DNA from: Abelmoschus esculentus
Taxonomy: Eukaryota; Streptophyta; Magnoliopsida; Malvales; Malvaceae
Direction of reading: 5' to 3'
Length of the DNA: 64,000 nt
Assembly (NCBI GenBank): GCA_035048815.1
Contig: JAUCBN010000007.1
Coordinates: 4,595,501 to 4,659,500, forward strand
The notes beneath the pieces are model-generated. The model was given only the letters and a program-made list of their open reading frames with translations. It made no database searches and was not told the origin of the DNA. Every line of letters begins with the position of its first letter. Within the stretch, counting starts at the first letter, position 1. A program made the position numbers and the translations under genes. Shown one piece after another: positions 1-11,437 of the stretch.

Positions 1-127
1 ACAACCTAAAACAAATCGAATAAGATATCATCAATCGAAAATAAAATTAATTAGACAAAATACGAGCTCGAAATATAAACATATATCGATATTAGATCGA
101 AGACCTAAAGACAAGGAAATGAATAAC

Positions 128-480
128 CTCTTGTGTAGAATCTCAACAATTCTCCAATAATCATCGACTTCAAAGGCAGCCCTTGATATTACAGCCATTT
201 TACATGCACTTGGTGATAGCATGTTTCCATCTGTTGCTTCCTCGGTTAATCTTCGGACACACACCCAAAACATAGCAAAAACAAAGATAAAACTGTCGGA
301 TCATATGAATTATAATCTAAGATGTTTAAGAACATGCAAAGAAAAAGAATTATTAAAAGAAGAAGCAGCTTACAATTCAACTGGTGTCACATCTGTTAAG
401 GCCAATCTAGCCGTTTTGATCTTTTCTCTGAAGAAAAACGAAGCTTGCTTCTTGAATTCTTGCATAACAAGACTTCCCAT
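128..480 (-). CDS. ENTH/VHS-domain (epsin-like) protein, 5' part only
   Basis: Two exons of a minus-strand gene run off the left edge. Exon 1 is 480-374, from the ATG at 480, with donor GT at 373. Exon 2 is 250-128, with acceptor AG at 252-251 and a probable donor after HKR. The joined protein begins MGSLVMQEFKKQASFF and continues through LALTDVTPVELLTEEATDG to FEVDDYWRIVEILHKR. This is the N-terminal half of an epsin N-terminal homology domain, which binds phosphoinositides and acts in clathrin-coated vesicle budding. The codon split across the intron (TT/A = Leu) restores the family motif exactly, which supports the junction. The rest of the ENTH domain and any C-terminal tail lie outside the window. 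Confidence 0.85.
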
Positions 481-541
481 TTCTTCTTACAAATGTTGGT
501 TATGTTTTTTTGATAGATCAAATATATCCTTAGCTAAGCAC

Positions 542-543
<2 letters not shown>

Positions 544-579
<36 letters not shown>
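544..579. repeat. (AT)n microsatellite
   Basis: Uninterrupted AT dinucleotide run about 60 bp upstream of the ENTH gene start codon, in its promoter or 5' leader. Confidence 0.95.
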
Positions 580-583
<4 letters not shown>

Positions 584-599
584 TATAACGACTCCATTA

Positions 600-1160
600 C
601 CATAAAAAACAGTTGAGTCACCAACTACTCCCTTTAAAAGTTGATTTGCTTATGTAATGATATGATATATTATATTGGTTTTTTTAAATCGAATTAGTAT
701 GGTTAAAAATATATTTATAACGTATTTGAGAAAATATTATAAATTATGATATTGACAGTCTTTTAATCTTGTTAAAATATTATTAATGAATAAATACAAT
801 CCCGGATGCATTTTAAATGAAGTTAACTTGTTTTATGTTTGAACTAATAAGTTTGGATATTTTGCAACTTCTAAATTAGCTAGAGATGCAATGGAATGTG
901 GCGACAATAGGAGAAGAATGGTAGGCAAATTTGGGTAGGGGATGAAATGCTAGTCTAAAAAGGATTTGATAAAGACTGTTTGTTCTTGACCAAGAAATTG
1001 CAGCAAATGCTCTTTCCAAGTGCTTTCTTCACTCATTTTTTTACTACATGGATGTTAAACTACTTAATTAAACACCTAATTACCTAATTATTTCAACTTT
1101 TATTTAAATATCTTATATTTTATCTAAAAATATATAATATATTTTTAAAAAAATCTAAAA
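600..1160. other. AT-rich intergenic DNA
   Basis: Upstream flank of the ENTH gene. No coding exon, RNA gene or clear transposon end was seen. Confidence 0.6.
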
Positions 1161-1164
1161 TATG

Positions 1165-1510
1165 AAGGAGAAATTGGCATAGGGCGGGCCAGGGGCTTAG
1201 GTAGGCGCAGGCCTGTATTCGCCCACGGTATTGATCGTTTCTTGGCAAATCAGAATTGTCTCTCGCTTCATCAACATTTTCGGGTAACCTCCACATATAC
1301 CAGCAAATCCGACCTTTGGGTTTGTCCGAGACGAGGTTCATGATAGAGTGACTGGTGCCGGAAAGGGAGGTCTTTCTCAAATCTATAGCTCAAGCCCTTC
1401 TGCAATATATAAGGTTGGTTCACTACGGGCAACCTTCTTGATGCACCATTGAAAGACAAAGCCTCACAGAAAATTCGTGATGGTTTCTTCACTTTTGCTT
1501 TGTGTTTCTA
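1165..1510 (-). other. GC-richer unidentified block, possible decayed gene
   Basis: This stretch is clearly richer in G+C than its flanks and has overlapping minus-strand open frames of 73 and 86 codons (1492-1271 and 1380-1120). The translations contain phrases such as SFNGASRRLPVVNQPYI and SIMNLVSDKPKGRICWY. I do not recognise any family. The composition suggests a former coding region or an inserted gene fragment, but neither frame has convincing splice partners. Confidence 0.25.
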
Positions 1511-2400
1511 ACTCTTTGTAACTTTGGGAATAAGGCGGACAACTAAATAAAGTATAATGGATAAATGAAATAAGATCTTTGAGCTTTAAACTCAATATGT
1601 CTTTTAAATATCATCTCTCTCAACTTTTAATAATTATATTTTATTAAATTATTATTTAAATCAAACTGAATAGATTTTGATTATTCAGTACTTCAAACAG
1701 TGTACACCCAAGGTTTAAAGTAGACTGTAGAAGAAATGATCGTCTGTATCAAAGACGAACAATACTCTCAAACTCTCTCAAGTAAGACAGAAGTAAATCT
1801 AAATGAGATGATAAAAACTAAGAGAGATCTTTTATTTATAGGCTGACGTAGGGGTAGAAACGTCCGAAAAATCATATTCTATATGATTCAATTTTCAAAT
1901 TTAAAATAAATTTGAAATAATCTAATAATAACAAATAAAGTTCAAAGAAAATTTTAAATCAATCGAACTGCAACCATACAACCTATAAAAACAGAGTGAC
2001 TGTAGAAGAAACTTTTCGCATTTTGTATTTAAAGAAGAGAAAAATTCTTACTAATTTTTTAAGTTTCATTTGAAAGAGTTGCTAAAACACATTCAGCTTC
2101 TCCAATAATAAGTTTAAGATTAAAAATGATAAAAAAACTAAATAAAAAAAATACTCAACAATATTTCTCTAAAAACTAAATGAATAAACAACGCAAAACG
2201 AGACTTTATATACAATTTTTTGTTAATTAATTTTCTCATTACCAAACAAGGATTTGCGCATGAATGGTAAGATGAGCAATGGATACCGCAAATAAGTCAT
2301 ATTCTCTTTCATGATTTCAACTTCCATGGTTCCATGTTCTATTGCAACCCATTTATGCATCATTTTGAGTTTGCTGTTATAAATAAATGACCAAACGATT
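1511..2400. other. AT-rich intergenic DNA
   Basis: No gene recognised. The part around 1700-1860 is less AT-rich and may be old transposon DNA, but no terminal repeats were found. Confidence 0.4.
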
Positions 2401-2421
2401 CCATCTTTTGATCACTTGTAG

Positions 2422-2536
2422 GAAGCCTGCATACGAGTTTGAGGAAGCACCACGAGCTGCACAGATGCCACCACCACCCGGTAGAGCATCAAGGTCACCC
2501 CTCGGTTCCGGTCACCAAGGCGTGGGTAGCCGATGA
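2422..2536 (+). other. Isolated exon-like open stretch with stop codon
   Basis: A splice-acceptor-like sequence (cacttgtag) at 2421 is followed by an open frame reading KPAYEFEEAPRAAQMPPPPG, then RASRSPLGSGHQGVGSR and a TGA at 2534-2536. It is much more GC-rich than its surroundings and low in rare codons, so it resembles the last exon of a plus-strand gene. No matching upstream exons or family could be recognised, so it may be a relic. Confidence 0.3.
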
Positions 2537-2599
2537 AGCAGTCGATGGCAGAAGGGGGGATTAACGTTCTGGTTTTAATATGGCATTTGTTATATGGTA

Positions 2600-3194
2600 G
2601 AATTTCTACTAGCAGGCTTGTTTTATCTTACTCTACTCTTCTTCACCGAGTCAAACCAGTGTTTCGTTATTGGACAAGGGAATGCAGATGCTGGAATTTG
2701 GATTGACAGATTTACAAAATATGACCTCAGAAAGGCTGCTTTAGTGAAACTTACAAGTTTATTCTTGAACAAAACAAGTATATATTAATCAAACAACTTC
2801 ATGTGAATAGTGTTATTTAATATTAAATTTAAAAATTGGATTTTAGAATTATTTTCCTTTAAAAAAAACTATGGTCCAATTTCAAGAGTGCTCAATCTAG
2901 TTGCATGATTATAATGTGTTTTATTAAATAGATTTTTTCTTAATTAAATTCAATTTTACTTATTTAGGGATTTTTTATTAAATAAATTAGTATTACCTTG
3001 CTAATACAATATCAAAATTCAAACCTATATAAAATAAAATAACCTAAAAAAATTTGATCAACTCAACCAATTATTTAATCTCATCGATTTGGAGTTTTAC
3101 CCTAAAAACGGATATGGTGGACGTGGTAGTCAAAAGAGGCTTTAACTTTTTAATTTTTGTTGTCAAATATATTATTAAGGAAAACACAGCGTAA
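2600..3194. other. AT-rich intergenic DNA
   Basis: Nothing beyond short chance open frames was seen between the exon-like relic and the tRNA-Lys gene. Confidence 0.5.
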
Positions 3195-3267
3195 GCCGTC
3201 TTAGCTTAGCCGGTAGAGCGCGTGGCTTTTAACCACGTGGTCGTGGGTTCGATTCCCACAGACGACG
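3195..3267 (+). tRNA. tRNA-Lys (anticodon UUU)
   Basis: A 73-nt cloverleaf. The acceptor stem starts GCCGTCT, the D-arm reads TAGCTTAGCCGGTAGAGCG, the anticodon stem is CGTGG/CCACG with loop CTTTTAA (TTT at 3228-3230), and the T-arm is GTGGG-TTCGATT-CCCAC. The sequence matches plant tRNA-Lys(UUU) closely. The second acceptor pair is C-A instead of C-G, and the D-loop has CC where TT is usual. A short T run follows within about 15 nt, as expected for Pol III termination. It is probably functional, with slight acceptor-stem drift. Confidence 0.93.
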
Positions 3268-3887
3268 AGGATAAATGTTTTAATTGTTTGGTACGCACAG
3301 ATGAGCGAATACTGAAGTTACCAATATTTGTTTTAAACTTTTGAAATATTTGTTTTTAAATTAGATTTTATGTATTTAATTATATTTATTTTTAATGGTT
3401 TTTAAATTTATTGATGATTTTTCAACAAAACTACATGATAAAATATTTATATAATTGAATTAGGTCAATCGGATTGAAATTCAAATATAAAATTTTTCCG
3501 ACTCAGACCAAACAAACCATCCGGTTCATGGATAAGTTTAAACCGAACTAACCCACCTAGTATCGTATGTATGTATCCAGCGAATCCATGACTGTGTTTA
3601 CTGTTCATGGAGTTCACGTCTTCCATTTTTATTATACCTTTCCGTTTCCCTCATAATTAAATAAACTCATGGGATGGCCATGCACTCTCAAGGACAACTC
3701 ACCGCACCCACAATCACAACACCACCGCTTCTACCACCGCGAAAACCCCAGCATTTTCCCTCCAAAATTTTCGATTCAATTAATGCCCTACATCATATCC
3801 AATTTCCGACATCTTGCTATTTAGGCTTTTAAATTCTTTTTCGTTGCTGAATTTGAGAGCTGAGGAAATCTGAGTTTTTCGAAGACG
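3268..3887. promoter_or_regulatory. Upstream flank and 5' leader of the DUF547 gene
   Basis: AT-rich DNA turning C-rich from about 3690 (CACCGCACCC, CACCACCGC), as is usual for a plant 5' leader just ahead of the ATG at 3888. No single core promoter element can be named with confidence. Confidence 0.4.
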
Positions 3888-6795
3888 ATGAAATTCGAAG
3901 ATTTTTTGATGGAGAGAAGCGAGGAAGCCAGGAAGAAGATCGGACTTCAAGAAGAGGTAAGATTTGAGCTCCATTAATGCTTTTTTTGGCAGAGATTAAT
4001 GGATTTTTTTTTGACGATTTAGTGTTGGTTTGACAGGTCGATAAATTGCAAGCGGAATTAGATGAAGAGAAACAAGTCAACAGGGTTTTGCGCCGGGCGC
4101 TAGAGGGTTCGCCGCTGTTACTATCGCAGCAGCTGCCATTACTTCCGTCGTTGCTTCCCCCTCAAGTAAGTGCTTACATAAAAATGCTATAGAATTTATT
4201 TAGGATAAACTCCCATATTGATACGTATATGTTAATTTTAAAATTTGATTGGTTCATGCTTTTTAAAATTATATTTATCTTTATTTATTTATAATTATAT
4301 ATATTATACGATTAATATTCAAAATCGAATAATACATAATCGGTTCTTAAAAACGATAAAACGATTTAAGAATAATTTGTCGAACATTAAATTCATTTAC
4401 ACTATTATTATACGAACCCTGAACATGTTTTCTTACACAGGTTCAGGCACTCCTAGCTGAACTAGCAACGGTGGAGGAAGAGATTGTTTGGCTAGAGAGA
4501 AAAATCGATGACCTGAAACTGAAATTGTATCAAGAGAAAAAACTAACCCAAGAACGGAAAATCAGACAACAACATCGGAACCAATTAATAGGCGGACCGG
4601 ACATTGATGGCTACGACGATCTAAAACATCGAACGAGATCGCAAAATTATGAAGTTATCGGAAAAGGGAAACTAAAAGGCCATAGGAGAGCTTCCATGGG
4701 TTCTGCAACTGATATCCTAAGCTTGTCTTCCTCACAGTGCACTGGTAAGATTTCCTTGTATTTTTCAGAAATTAAATAACGATGATTATATGATATTATG
4801 TTCATATTTTTTCTTTAACTCTCTGATAACACAGTGATATACACCCACCTTATATATATAAGTATTTAAATCCGGTCTTTTTGGACGAACATCACTCACT
4901 ATTATACCAAAACCTTTGTTGAGTTCTTAATTTCCAAGCTTTTTGATTTTGTTGAGCAGGAGAATTTCACCAAGGATCAAAGAAATTGCAAGCATGGAGA
5001 ATCCAAATCAACAAAGAGATTACCAATGAGAAACCAAATGAACTCTCGGAAGAACTTGTGAGACGCTTAATAGGCATCTTCCTGGAATTAAACCAAGGAT
5101 CCTCACAAGACAAAGAAGGATCCGCCATTGTTGCAAAGCTTAGCTTCTCATGCATGGCTCCCAAAGGATATTCGACCAAGAACTCATTCAACTTCAAATC
5201 ACCCATGTTTGGTTCCAATCGGAGTACATCGAATATTGATCCTTATGGTATAATCCCGGAATTCGATGGGGTCTTAAGAGACATCGGGGATTACAAGAAC
5301 TTCGTCCAAATAACTCGGAATTCGGTGGATCTCGGTCGGTTATCGGATTGTTTAGTGGCAATCGGAAAGTTAAAGTAAGCTAACTTTGTACGCCAGGCAA
5401 AAACATATGATATGGATACCATATATGAGTCTTACAGTACTCCTAACTCAATTCATGAACATCTCTACATAAACTTGAACAGGATTTGTCGGATGAAATT
5501 TTAAAATAGATCGACTATGAGTTTTTATCAAATCCAATTCAATTATTTTTATTTAAAAGCTTCATTAATTTTATTTCTTCCTTCTTTTTTACAGGATTTT
5601 GATGCATAAGTTATCTAACGTGGACTTGGCATTCTTGACCTACAAGCAAAAGCTTGCATTTTGGATCAACGTCTACAATGCCTGTATTATGCATGTACTG
5701 TAAGACACCTTTAAAACCTCAAAATTAATTCAAAACTATATATTATCTTCAAAAACTAAAGCATTACTCTTAATTTCAGGCATTTCTTGAACATGGGCTA
5801 CCTTCCACACAAGATAAATTGCTTTCACTTATGAACAGGGTAAAGTTGTAATCCCGATCATTGTTTCGTGATTTCGTTTATTTTGATTATCGGTATTAAT
5901 CGTAATTATTTGAATGAATAGTGTTCATTATTTTATAATTACGATAAACATAATGGGACCAAAATATGAATTTAATTTTGATCCTGCAGGCTGCACTCAA
6001 TGTGGGGGGAATAGTGCTGAATGCATTAGCCATTGAGCATTTCATTCTTCGTCATCCATGTGAATCAGAATACGTGAGTCAAAATACATATGATTATCTA
6101 CAATTTACTTCCAGTATCGTAAATCTTTTCAAGAGATGGATTATCTGTTTAATTCGTACTGATTTGATTTTCGATCTTTAGGTCAGGGTAGAGTAAAAAA
6201 ATCAAGAAAATCAAAACCCGAGTTAGTTATAGTTTCTGATCAAGGTCTTTGAATTTCATAGGGTCCAATGGATGAGAAAGAAATGCTGTTAAGACATGCC
6301 TATGGTTTGGGGTACCCAGAACCCAATGTTACCTTTGCTCTTTGCCGAGGCACCTGGTCCTCACCAGCAGTAAGTGTCTTACTCGGACTCGGATGTTAGT
6401 GTCGGACATACGAGTTTATTGAATTTAGTTTGTTTTGATTAACGATAATCTAATTAACAGTGGATTGAGTCCTGCAGTTAAGGATCTATACAGCAGATGG
6501 AGTAGTGAACGAACTGGAGAAAGCAAAAGTGGATTATTTGGAAGCTTCACTGGGAATTACCAACAAGAAAAAGATTTCGTTGCCGAAGCTTCTTCAATGG
6601 CACATGAAAGATTTCGCTGACGACGTCGAGTCATTACTGGAATGGATCTACAGCCAATTGCCTCGTTCTGGTTCTTTGAAAAGATCCATCATGGAGTGTT
6701 TAAACAAAGAATCCAAATCCCAGATTGCCAAAATGGTTGAAGTTCAGCATTATGAATCCGAATTCCGGTATCTAATTTGCTGCCCTTACAACTGA
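3888..6795 (+). CDS. DUF547 protein with N-terminal MIP1-type leucine zipper
   Basis: Nine exons: 3888-3956, 4037-4165, 4441-4744, 4960-5374, 5595-5694, 5780-5839, 5990-6073, 6262-6369 and 6478-6795. They join to 1587 nt, 528 residues, with all phases consistent. Residues from about 20 to 130 form a charged coiled coil (LQEEVDKLQAELDEEKQVN, VEEEIVWLERKIDDLKLKL), the ternary-complex-factor MIP1 leucine-zipper region. The C-terminal half is DUF547, with the hallmarks KLAFWINVYNACIMHAFLEHG, NVGGIVLNALAIEHFILR, YGLGYPEPNVTFALCRGTWS and DYLEASLGIT. These are plant-specific proteins, often annotated as MIP1-interacting or electron-transporter-like, and their biochemical role is poorly defined. Exon 5 must end at CAT 5694 (donor gtactg), because the nearby gtaag at 5700 breaks the frame and the conserved MHAFLEHG motif. 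Confidence 0.93.
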
Positions 6796-7064
6796 ATCAT
6801 GGTACTCGGATTCGAGTGTAGGTATCGGGTTTGGATACCTGACCTTTGGTATCAAATTTTAAAATTTTTATTTGAAGGGTTTAGGAAAGATATATTCCTT
6901 TATTCATGTCCAAGTATATGCAACAAAAATAAGTGTGAATGTGACCCTTTTTCAACATTAACAGTAAGCAATCTCACCATTAAAATGGCTGACCTGAAAC
7001 TTCATCAGTTTGATGTGTTTTTGTTTTCACCAGTCTAGTTATCACAGATAAAATCCTTCTTTAA
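6796..7064. other. Convergent 3' ends
   Basis: Only 269 bp separate the stop codons of the convergent DUF547 and FKBP20-1 genes, so their 3' UTRs probably fill or overlap this gap. Confidence 0.6.
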
Positions 7065-8400
7065 CTATTTGCCTTTGCCCTTACCCTTTCCTTGACCTTT
7101 CTTGGCGTCCAACTTGGCCTGAATACGAGCGGCGGCGGCGGCTTTTGCTTCCTCTCTCTTCTTTTTCTCTTCCTCCTTCACGGCAGCTGCGAGTTCCCTC
7201 TGCTTCTTCAGCTCGCTGGTTTTATGTTTATCGAAAGTTGAAAGAAATTAGCAATGTTATATAAGAATGTAAGTGGGAAATGGAGCAAGAAAAAATAAAT
7301 GCAACTTACTCTAGCCTAGCTCTCTCCTCCGAAGCACTACCGAGACTGGAACCTTTCCGTGGCCTGCAGGACAGTAGCTCCACCTCGAATATAAGGGTAG
7401 CACTGCATTCAAAAATATGAAATCACATTCATCCCTGTGAAATTATAGAGATACAAATGGCCTAATTTCAAAGAAAATCACCATGCCATCTATTTTACTC
7501 AGACTTAGGTGGAAGTATCAAATACGGGTATGTTATAACACAGTTAGTCCTTGATCGAACACCAGTACTTCAAGTAAAATGAAGAACTCAAACAACATTG
7601 ACCCTAACTATATCTCAAAACAAAAGATAGGGATAATTCAAGATCTCGTATTTCTATCGTATATCTGTTGAGTGTTGACAAAAGCAGATTGCATTATAAT
7701 GACACAACAAAAGATGAAAAATAATAAATCGCATACTTAGGTGGGATATCAGGTGGAGATCCAGCAGCACCATAGGCATACTCAGGCTTGCAAGTTATTT
7801 TCGCAACTTCACCAACCTGTCGAAAAAGGAAAAAATGATATGAAACAGAGGCCTAAACCTATTTAACTTAAAACCAACATGAAGAAAACAGTATTTTTGA
7901 CCTTCATAGTTCTTAAAGCAACGTCCCAAGCCTGAATAACCGTGCCCTTTCCAAGCTCAAAGGAGAAGACAGAGTTATCTTCATGTGTAGTATCGAAAAC
8001 TTCACCAGTTTCAGCAAGAGTGCCTTCGTAATGAACTGTTCAAACACCAAAGAAGCAAATTTTACAAAGCAGGCCAAATACGATATCATTTCGTTTGAAA
8101 ATTCAGGCTGACCAAACACAATATCGTTTAATTTATAAATTTGGACTTAAAAGTAAATGATATTCAAGCAAACCAAACACGATATCATTTCGCATGAAAA
8201 TTCAAAAAACAATTTATATATGAACGGATTAATAAGAGGCCACTCATCATAAAAAAAAATGACACAATGCATGTCCGAAAGAAGTGAATACCATCAACCA
8301 TAGGAAGATCCACAGAAGGGGCGAGTGCATCAGCTTTGGCTCGTGTTATTATCTTCTTAACAACACCTCCGTCGCCAGTCAAATCAGTAACATCATCCAT
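7065..8400 (-). CDS. FKBP20-1: FKBP-type peptidyl-prolyl isomerase, FKBP20-1 orthologue
   Basis: Five exons: 8400-8292, 8035-7902, 7816-7737, 7402-7310 and 7215-7065. They join to 567 nt, 188 residues. The protein starts MDDVTDLTGDGGVVKK. The FKBP fold follows, with VHYEGTLAETGEVFDTT, FELGKGTVIQAWDVALRTMK, VGEVAKITCKPEYAYG and ATLIFEVELLSC. The tail is a basic, helical, probably nuclear-targeting stretch (EERARLDELKKQRELAAA, then KKKREEAKAAAAARIQAKL) ending in GKGKGKGK. FKBP20-1 catalyses proline cis-trans isomerisation, and the plant protein is reported in the nucleus. The last intron yields Asp where relatives have Glu (RLDELKK); the acceptor used is aaaaccag. Confidence 0.95.
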
Positions 8401-9290
8401 TCTGTCTAGACTTTAAAAACCTGATCAGGCAGGAGAAACAACAGATGGGGAAAACAAATTCGAAAATTTCAATTCTATAACAATTAAACAATCATTTCAG
8501 TGATTTATGGACAACAAAAACAACCCACACATGCCACAAAACCGAAAAGAGAAACCTTTAGAAACAAATCAGCTATGTGTTGTCAACTTGTTATCCTACA
8601 AGAATCTAAGGAAAACACACTCAAAATCTCAAATACACTAAAACACCCTGTTATCCATAAAAATTCTAACATTCTTACATCTTTAAAAACAAAACAACTT
8701 GTAGAAACCGGTTTTGTTTCAAGCAATGCAAAGTCAACATGGATTATACATGCCACCATGTTACTTTAACTTCAAACAAAAATCAACAAAAATTTTAAGA
8801 AACCAATTTAAACTTATGACTAAAGAAACATACCAATTAACTATCTCCTCACAATTTCTCTCAAAAACAGAAATAAATATATATAACCTTGAATTAACTA
8901 TCCTAACTTCTTCAACCATTTCCACACCAATTTCCCCAAATGGGAAATATCAATTAGTACATCATTTCACAAAATTAGGTTCTTTTCTCTAACGATTTCT
9001 CTCAGAACTCGTAATTTAAAAGGCAACCCCTCCCCCCAAAAAAAATCATTAAATTTCTTTCCACTCTAATTTCAAATGCAGTGACTTAAATCCCTAGGTA
9101 AAAAAAAGGGGGAAACGAGTGTACTAAAGTGTTCATTAACTGACCCGGGTTGGAGCAACGACCGAGGATCCGAAGAGATATCGAGCAATTGGTTATACAG
9201 GTCGGGTCGGAGGCTAATTTTCGGGGGGAATCACCGTCGATTCTGGTGGCCATAAAGCTGTCAAAGTTGGGGTTTTTTTAGGGTTCGAAA
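8401..9290 (-). promoter_or_regulatory. 5' leader, probable 5' UTR intron and promoter of FKBP20-1
   Basis: The 750 bp above the FKBP20-1 start codon are A-rich on the plus strand and contain only chance open frames. A GC-rich patch at about 9135-9270 resembles a transcribed 5' UTR exon, suggesting an intron inside the leader. A minus-strand open frame starting MATRIDGDSPRKLASDP at 9250 lies in that patch; I treat it as leader, not as protein. Confidence 0.4.
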
Positions 9291-10051
9291 TAAAAAGAAA
9301 GTGGAATATTTCCAAAATGAGATTCGAGCTCGCGTATCTAGCGCGTGCAACACACGCTGGTGTTGAAACATGACATGACCATGTTAAACACGAAAAATTA
9401 ATTAAAATACAGCATAAAATATAATATTATATGAAAATTAACATTAACAAATAACGAGTATAAAATATTTAATGTGAGCTCAATATATTAAGTTTTATAT
9501 AATATAAAATGCAGTAAACATAATACAAATAGATCTTTAATTTTTTTCGAAGAATTTAATACTTACTCTACTATATTTACTGATAGTTAATATTTTATAT
9601 CTCATTAAAATTATCTATTATTAATTGTTTGAATTAATTATTTTTAAATTTAACTTATTAATATTTAAAACTTATTATTAAAAGAATAAATATATTTTAA
9701 AAATCTTAAATCAAATAATTTTTAAATATATATTTTATAAATTTTAATTATTTAAAATTTATAATATAATTACAGTTAAAATTTAAAAATCATTATTAAT
9801 TTTTGAAACATAGTTTTTATACAATAACTCCAGCCAAACCTATTCTAATTATAAAATATTTTTTGAACTAACACATTTGGTCCGTTGATTAATTGATTAA
9901 CTTCGTTCACTTAATTTTCTTCTTCTAGAATCCCCATGTTCAGGCAACGTCTTAGTTACATTAACAAAAACAAAAGAGACTCGTAACAAGACATCAAGTC
10001 TTAAAGCTGGAAATCCATCACTGAATTGTGGCCATCAAAGACAACCAACCA
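9291..10051. other. Very AT-rich intergenic DNA
   Basis: No genes, RNA genes or bounded repeats were recognised. Confidence 0.5.
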
Positions 10052-11437
10052 TTATCCTCGTCGCTTGTGGTAGAATGTGACTCTCGAGATTCTTTCGGCT
10101 CCCTCGCTCTCAATCAGCCTCCGTTCAAGAATTTCACGGGGCACGAATAAAGTGGAATAGTGGAAGAGAGCCTCCCTGAATCTGGTAATAAAGAATGGAG
10201 CACTGTAGCCACCGTTCACAATCCCCAGTATGAAAACAGTAGGATTCAAGTTCAGAACCTTATTCCTCGGACTGTCCACAAACACGGTATCATCCAGCAG
10301 ATTACGGAGCCTAAAATTGCAGTTTACAGCAAGCATCTCACCACTTTCACTCTTGAGGTCCTCGATTGAAATGGTATGCCATTTCTGCGCGAATAGATTC
10401 TTGAACTTCATTCTCAACCCTAAACAGTCCTGGTAGTCTCATAGATGGCTTTGTGGATTCTCCGGTGAGTATGCTGAAGCTTCTTGAAATGTTTAATGAT
10501 AGTGAGTCCGCCAAGCAATTTCGAAAAGGGTTTGAAGAAGCAAGTAGGTAGCCTGTTTGTTGATGTAGAAAGTAACGGATTGTGTCTCAAAGAGCTAAAG
10601 GAAGAGGTTAAAGATGTGGTACGAAAGGCGGAGAATGAGTTCCCGCTGGATGGATTGTGAGGAAAGAAGAAACCTCATTCCTAGGATGTGAATTTAGACA
10701 GCAGCAGGAGTAACAAACAGTCATCAATTGATACTGAATCCGCTATAAGCCCGGAAATGTTTGATGCAGTGTTACTAAATTGTGAAAGTATAACCGACCT
10801 TCAAAAAACTTTGCAAAACAAAACAAAAAAGAACTTGCAGCAGAATAGACAGTTGAAAGGGACTATAGGCGGAAAGGCTTGTGGGAAGAGAGGTAAATGG
10901 AATGGGGTCGATTTTAGAACTCTCTTGATTCTTTGAAGAAAGGTAAATGCAGAAACATTTCTTGAAAAATGGATGAATTAGCTTTAGAACTGAAGTTCAA
11001 AGAAATTTGCATATCCAAATCATGGTTGCACGGAAGATTGCCATAGTTACTGCTATTACATCTCCAACAACTTTGACCATGATGTTCATCAAAGCTTTCT
11101 TGGATTTGATCCTTCTGTTCGAATTCCGGAGAAGGTGGATACTGTTCTCTGAGAACCTCATAAAAAGATCTCTCAGCAGCTTGAAGGGCAGCCGACGACT
11201 CTCTAAACATGCAGGTCTTATCTTCTTCCATTAACATATCACTTACGTACTTAAGAACTACATCGCTGAAGGTGGTAAATTTCTCGGAACTGGAGCAGGT
11301 TGCATAGAAGGAATATCAATATAGTTTTAATTCCTAAACCCGTTACCAAAATTCGGGTCGGAAAATGAAAACAATGTATCTTCATTTAGTCTGAATCTAT
11401 CAACAGAACCGTAAAGTGCCTTCACCGACGGATCCAT
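10052..11437 (-). pseudogene. GRAS-family (SCL14/SCL33-like) pseudogene, internally inverted and deleted
   Basis: Three blocks match one GRAS protein of the SCL9/14/33 group. From the ATG at 11437, the minus strand reads MDPSVKALYGSVDRF, then NYIDIPSMQPAPVP after a stop, then LMEEDKTCMFRESSAALQAAE down to about 10937. At 10052-10417 the minus strand gives the C-terminal part (FAQKWHTISIEDLK, DDTVFVDSPRNKVL, ILGIVNGGYSAPFF). The piece that belongs between them (GFVDSPVSMLKLLEMFNDSE, NGLCLKELKEEVKDV, RSNKQSSIDTESAIS, VDFRTLLIL) lies on the plus strand at about 10447-10936. The segment has therefore been inverted. The conserved leucine-rich/VHIID core is missing, and there are several stops and frameshifts. 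It cannot make a GRAS regulator. Confidence 0.88.

Noticed and set aside
5695..5700. gtaag at 5700 as the donor of DUF547 exon 5.
   Set aside because: Using it breaks the reading frame into exon 6; the gtactg donor at 5695 restores the conserved MHAFLEHG motif.
8500..8992. Two plus-strand frames of 89 and 92 codons.
   Set aside because: Low-complexity Lys/Asn/Thr-rich translation in the FKBP20-1 leader; no homology or splice signals.
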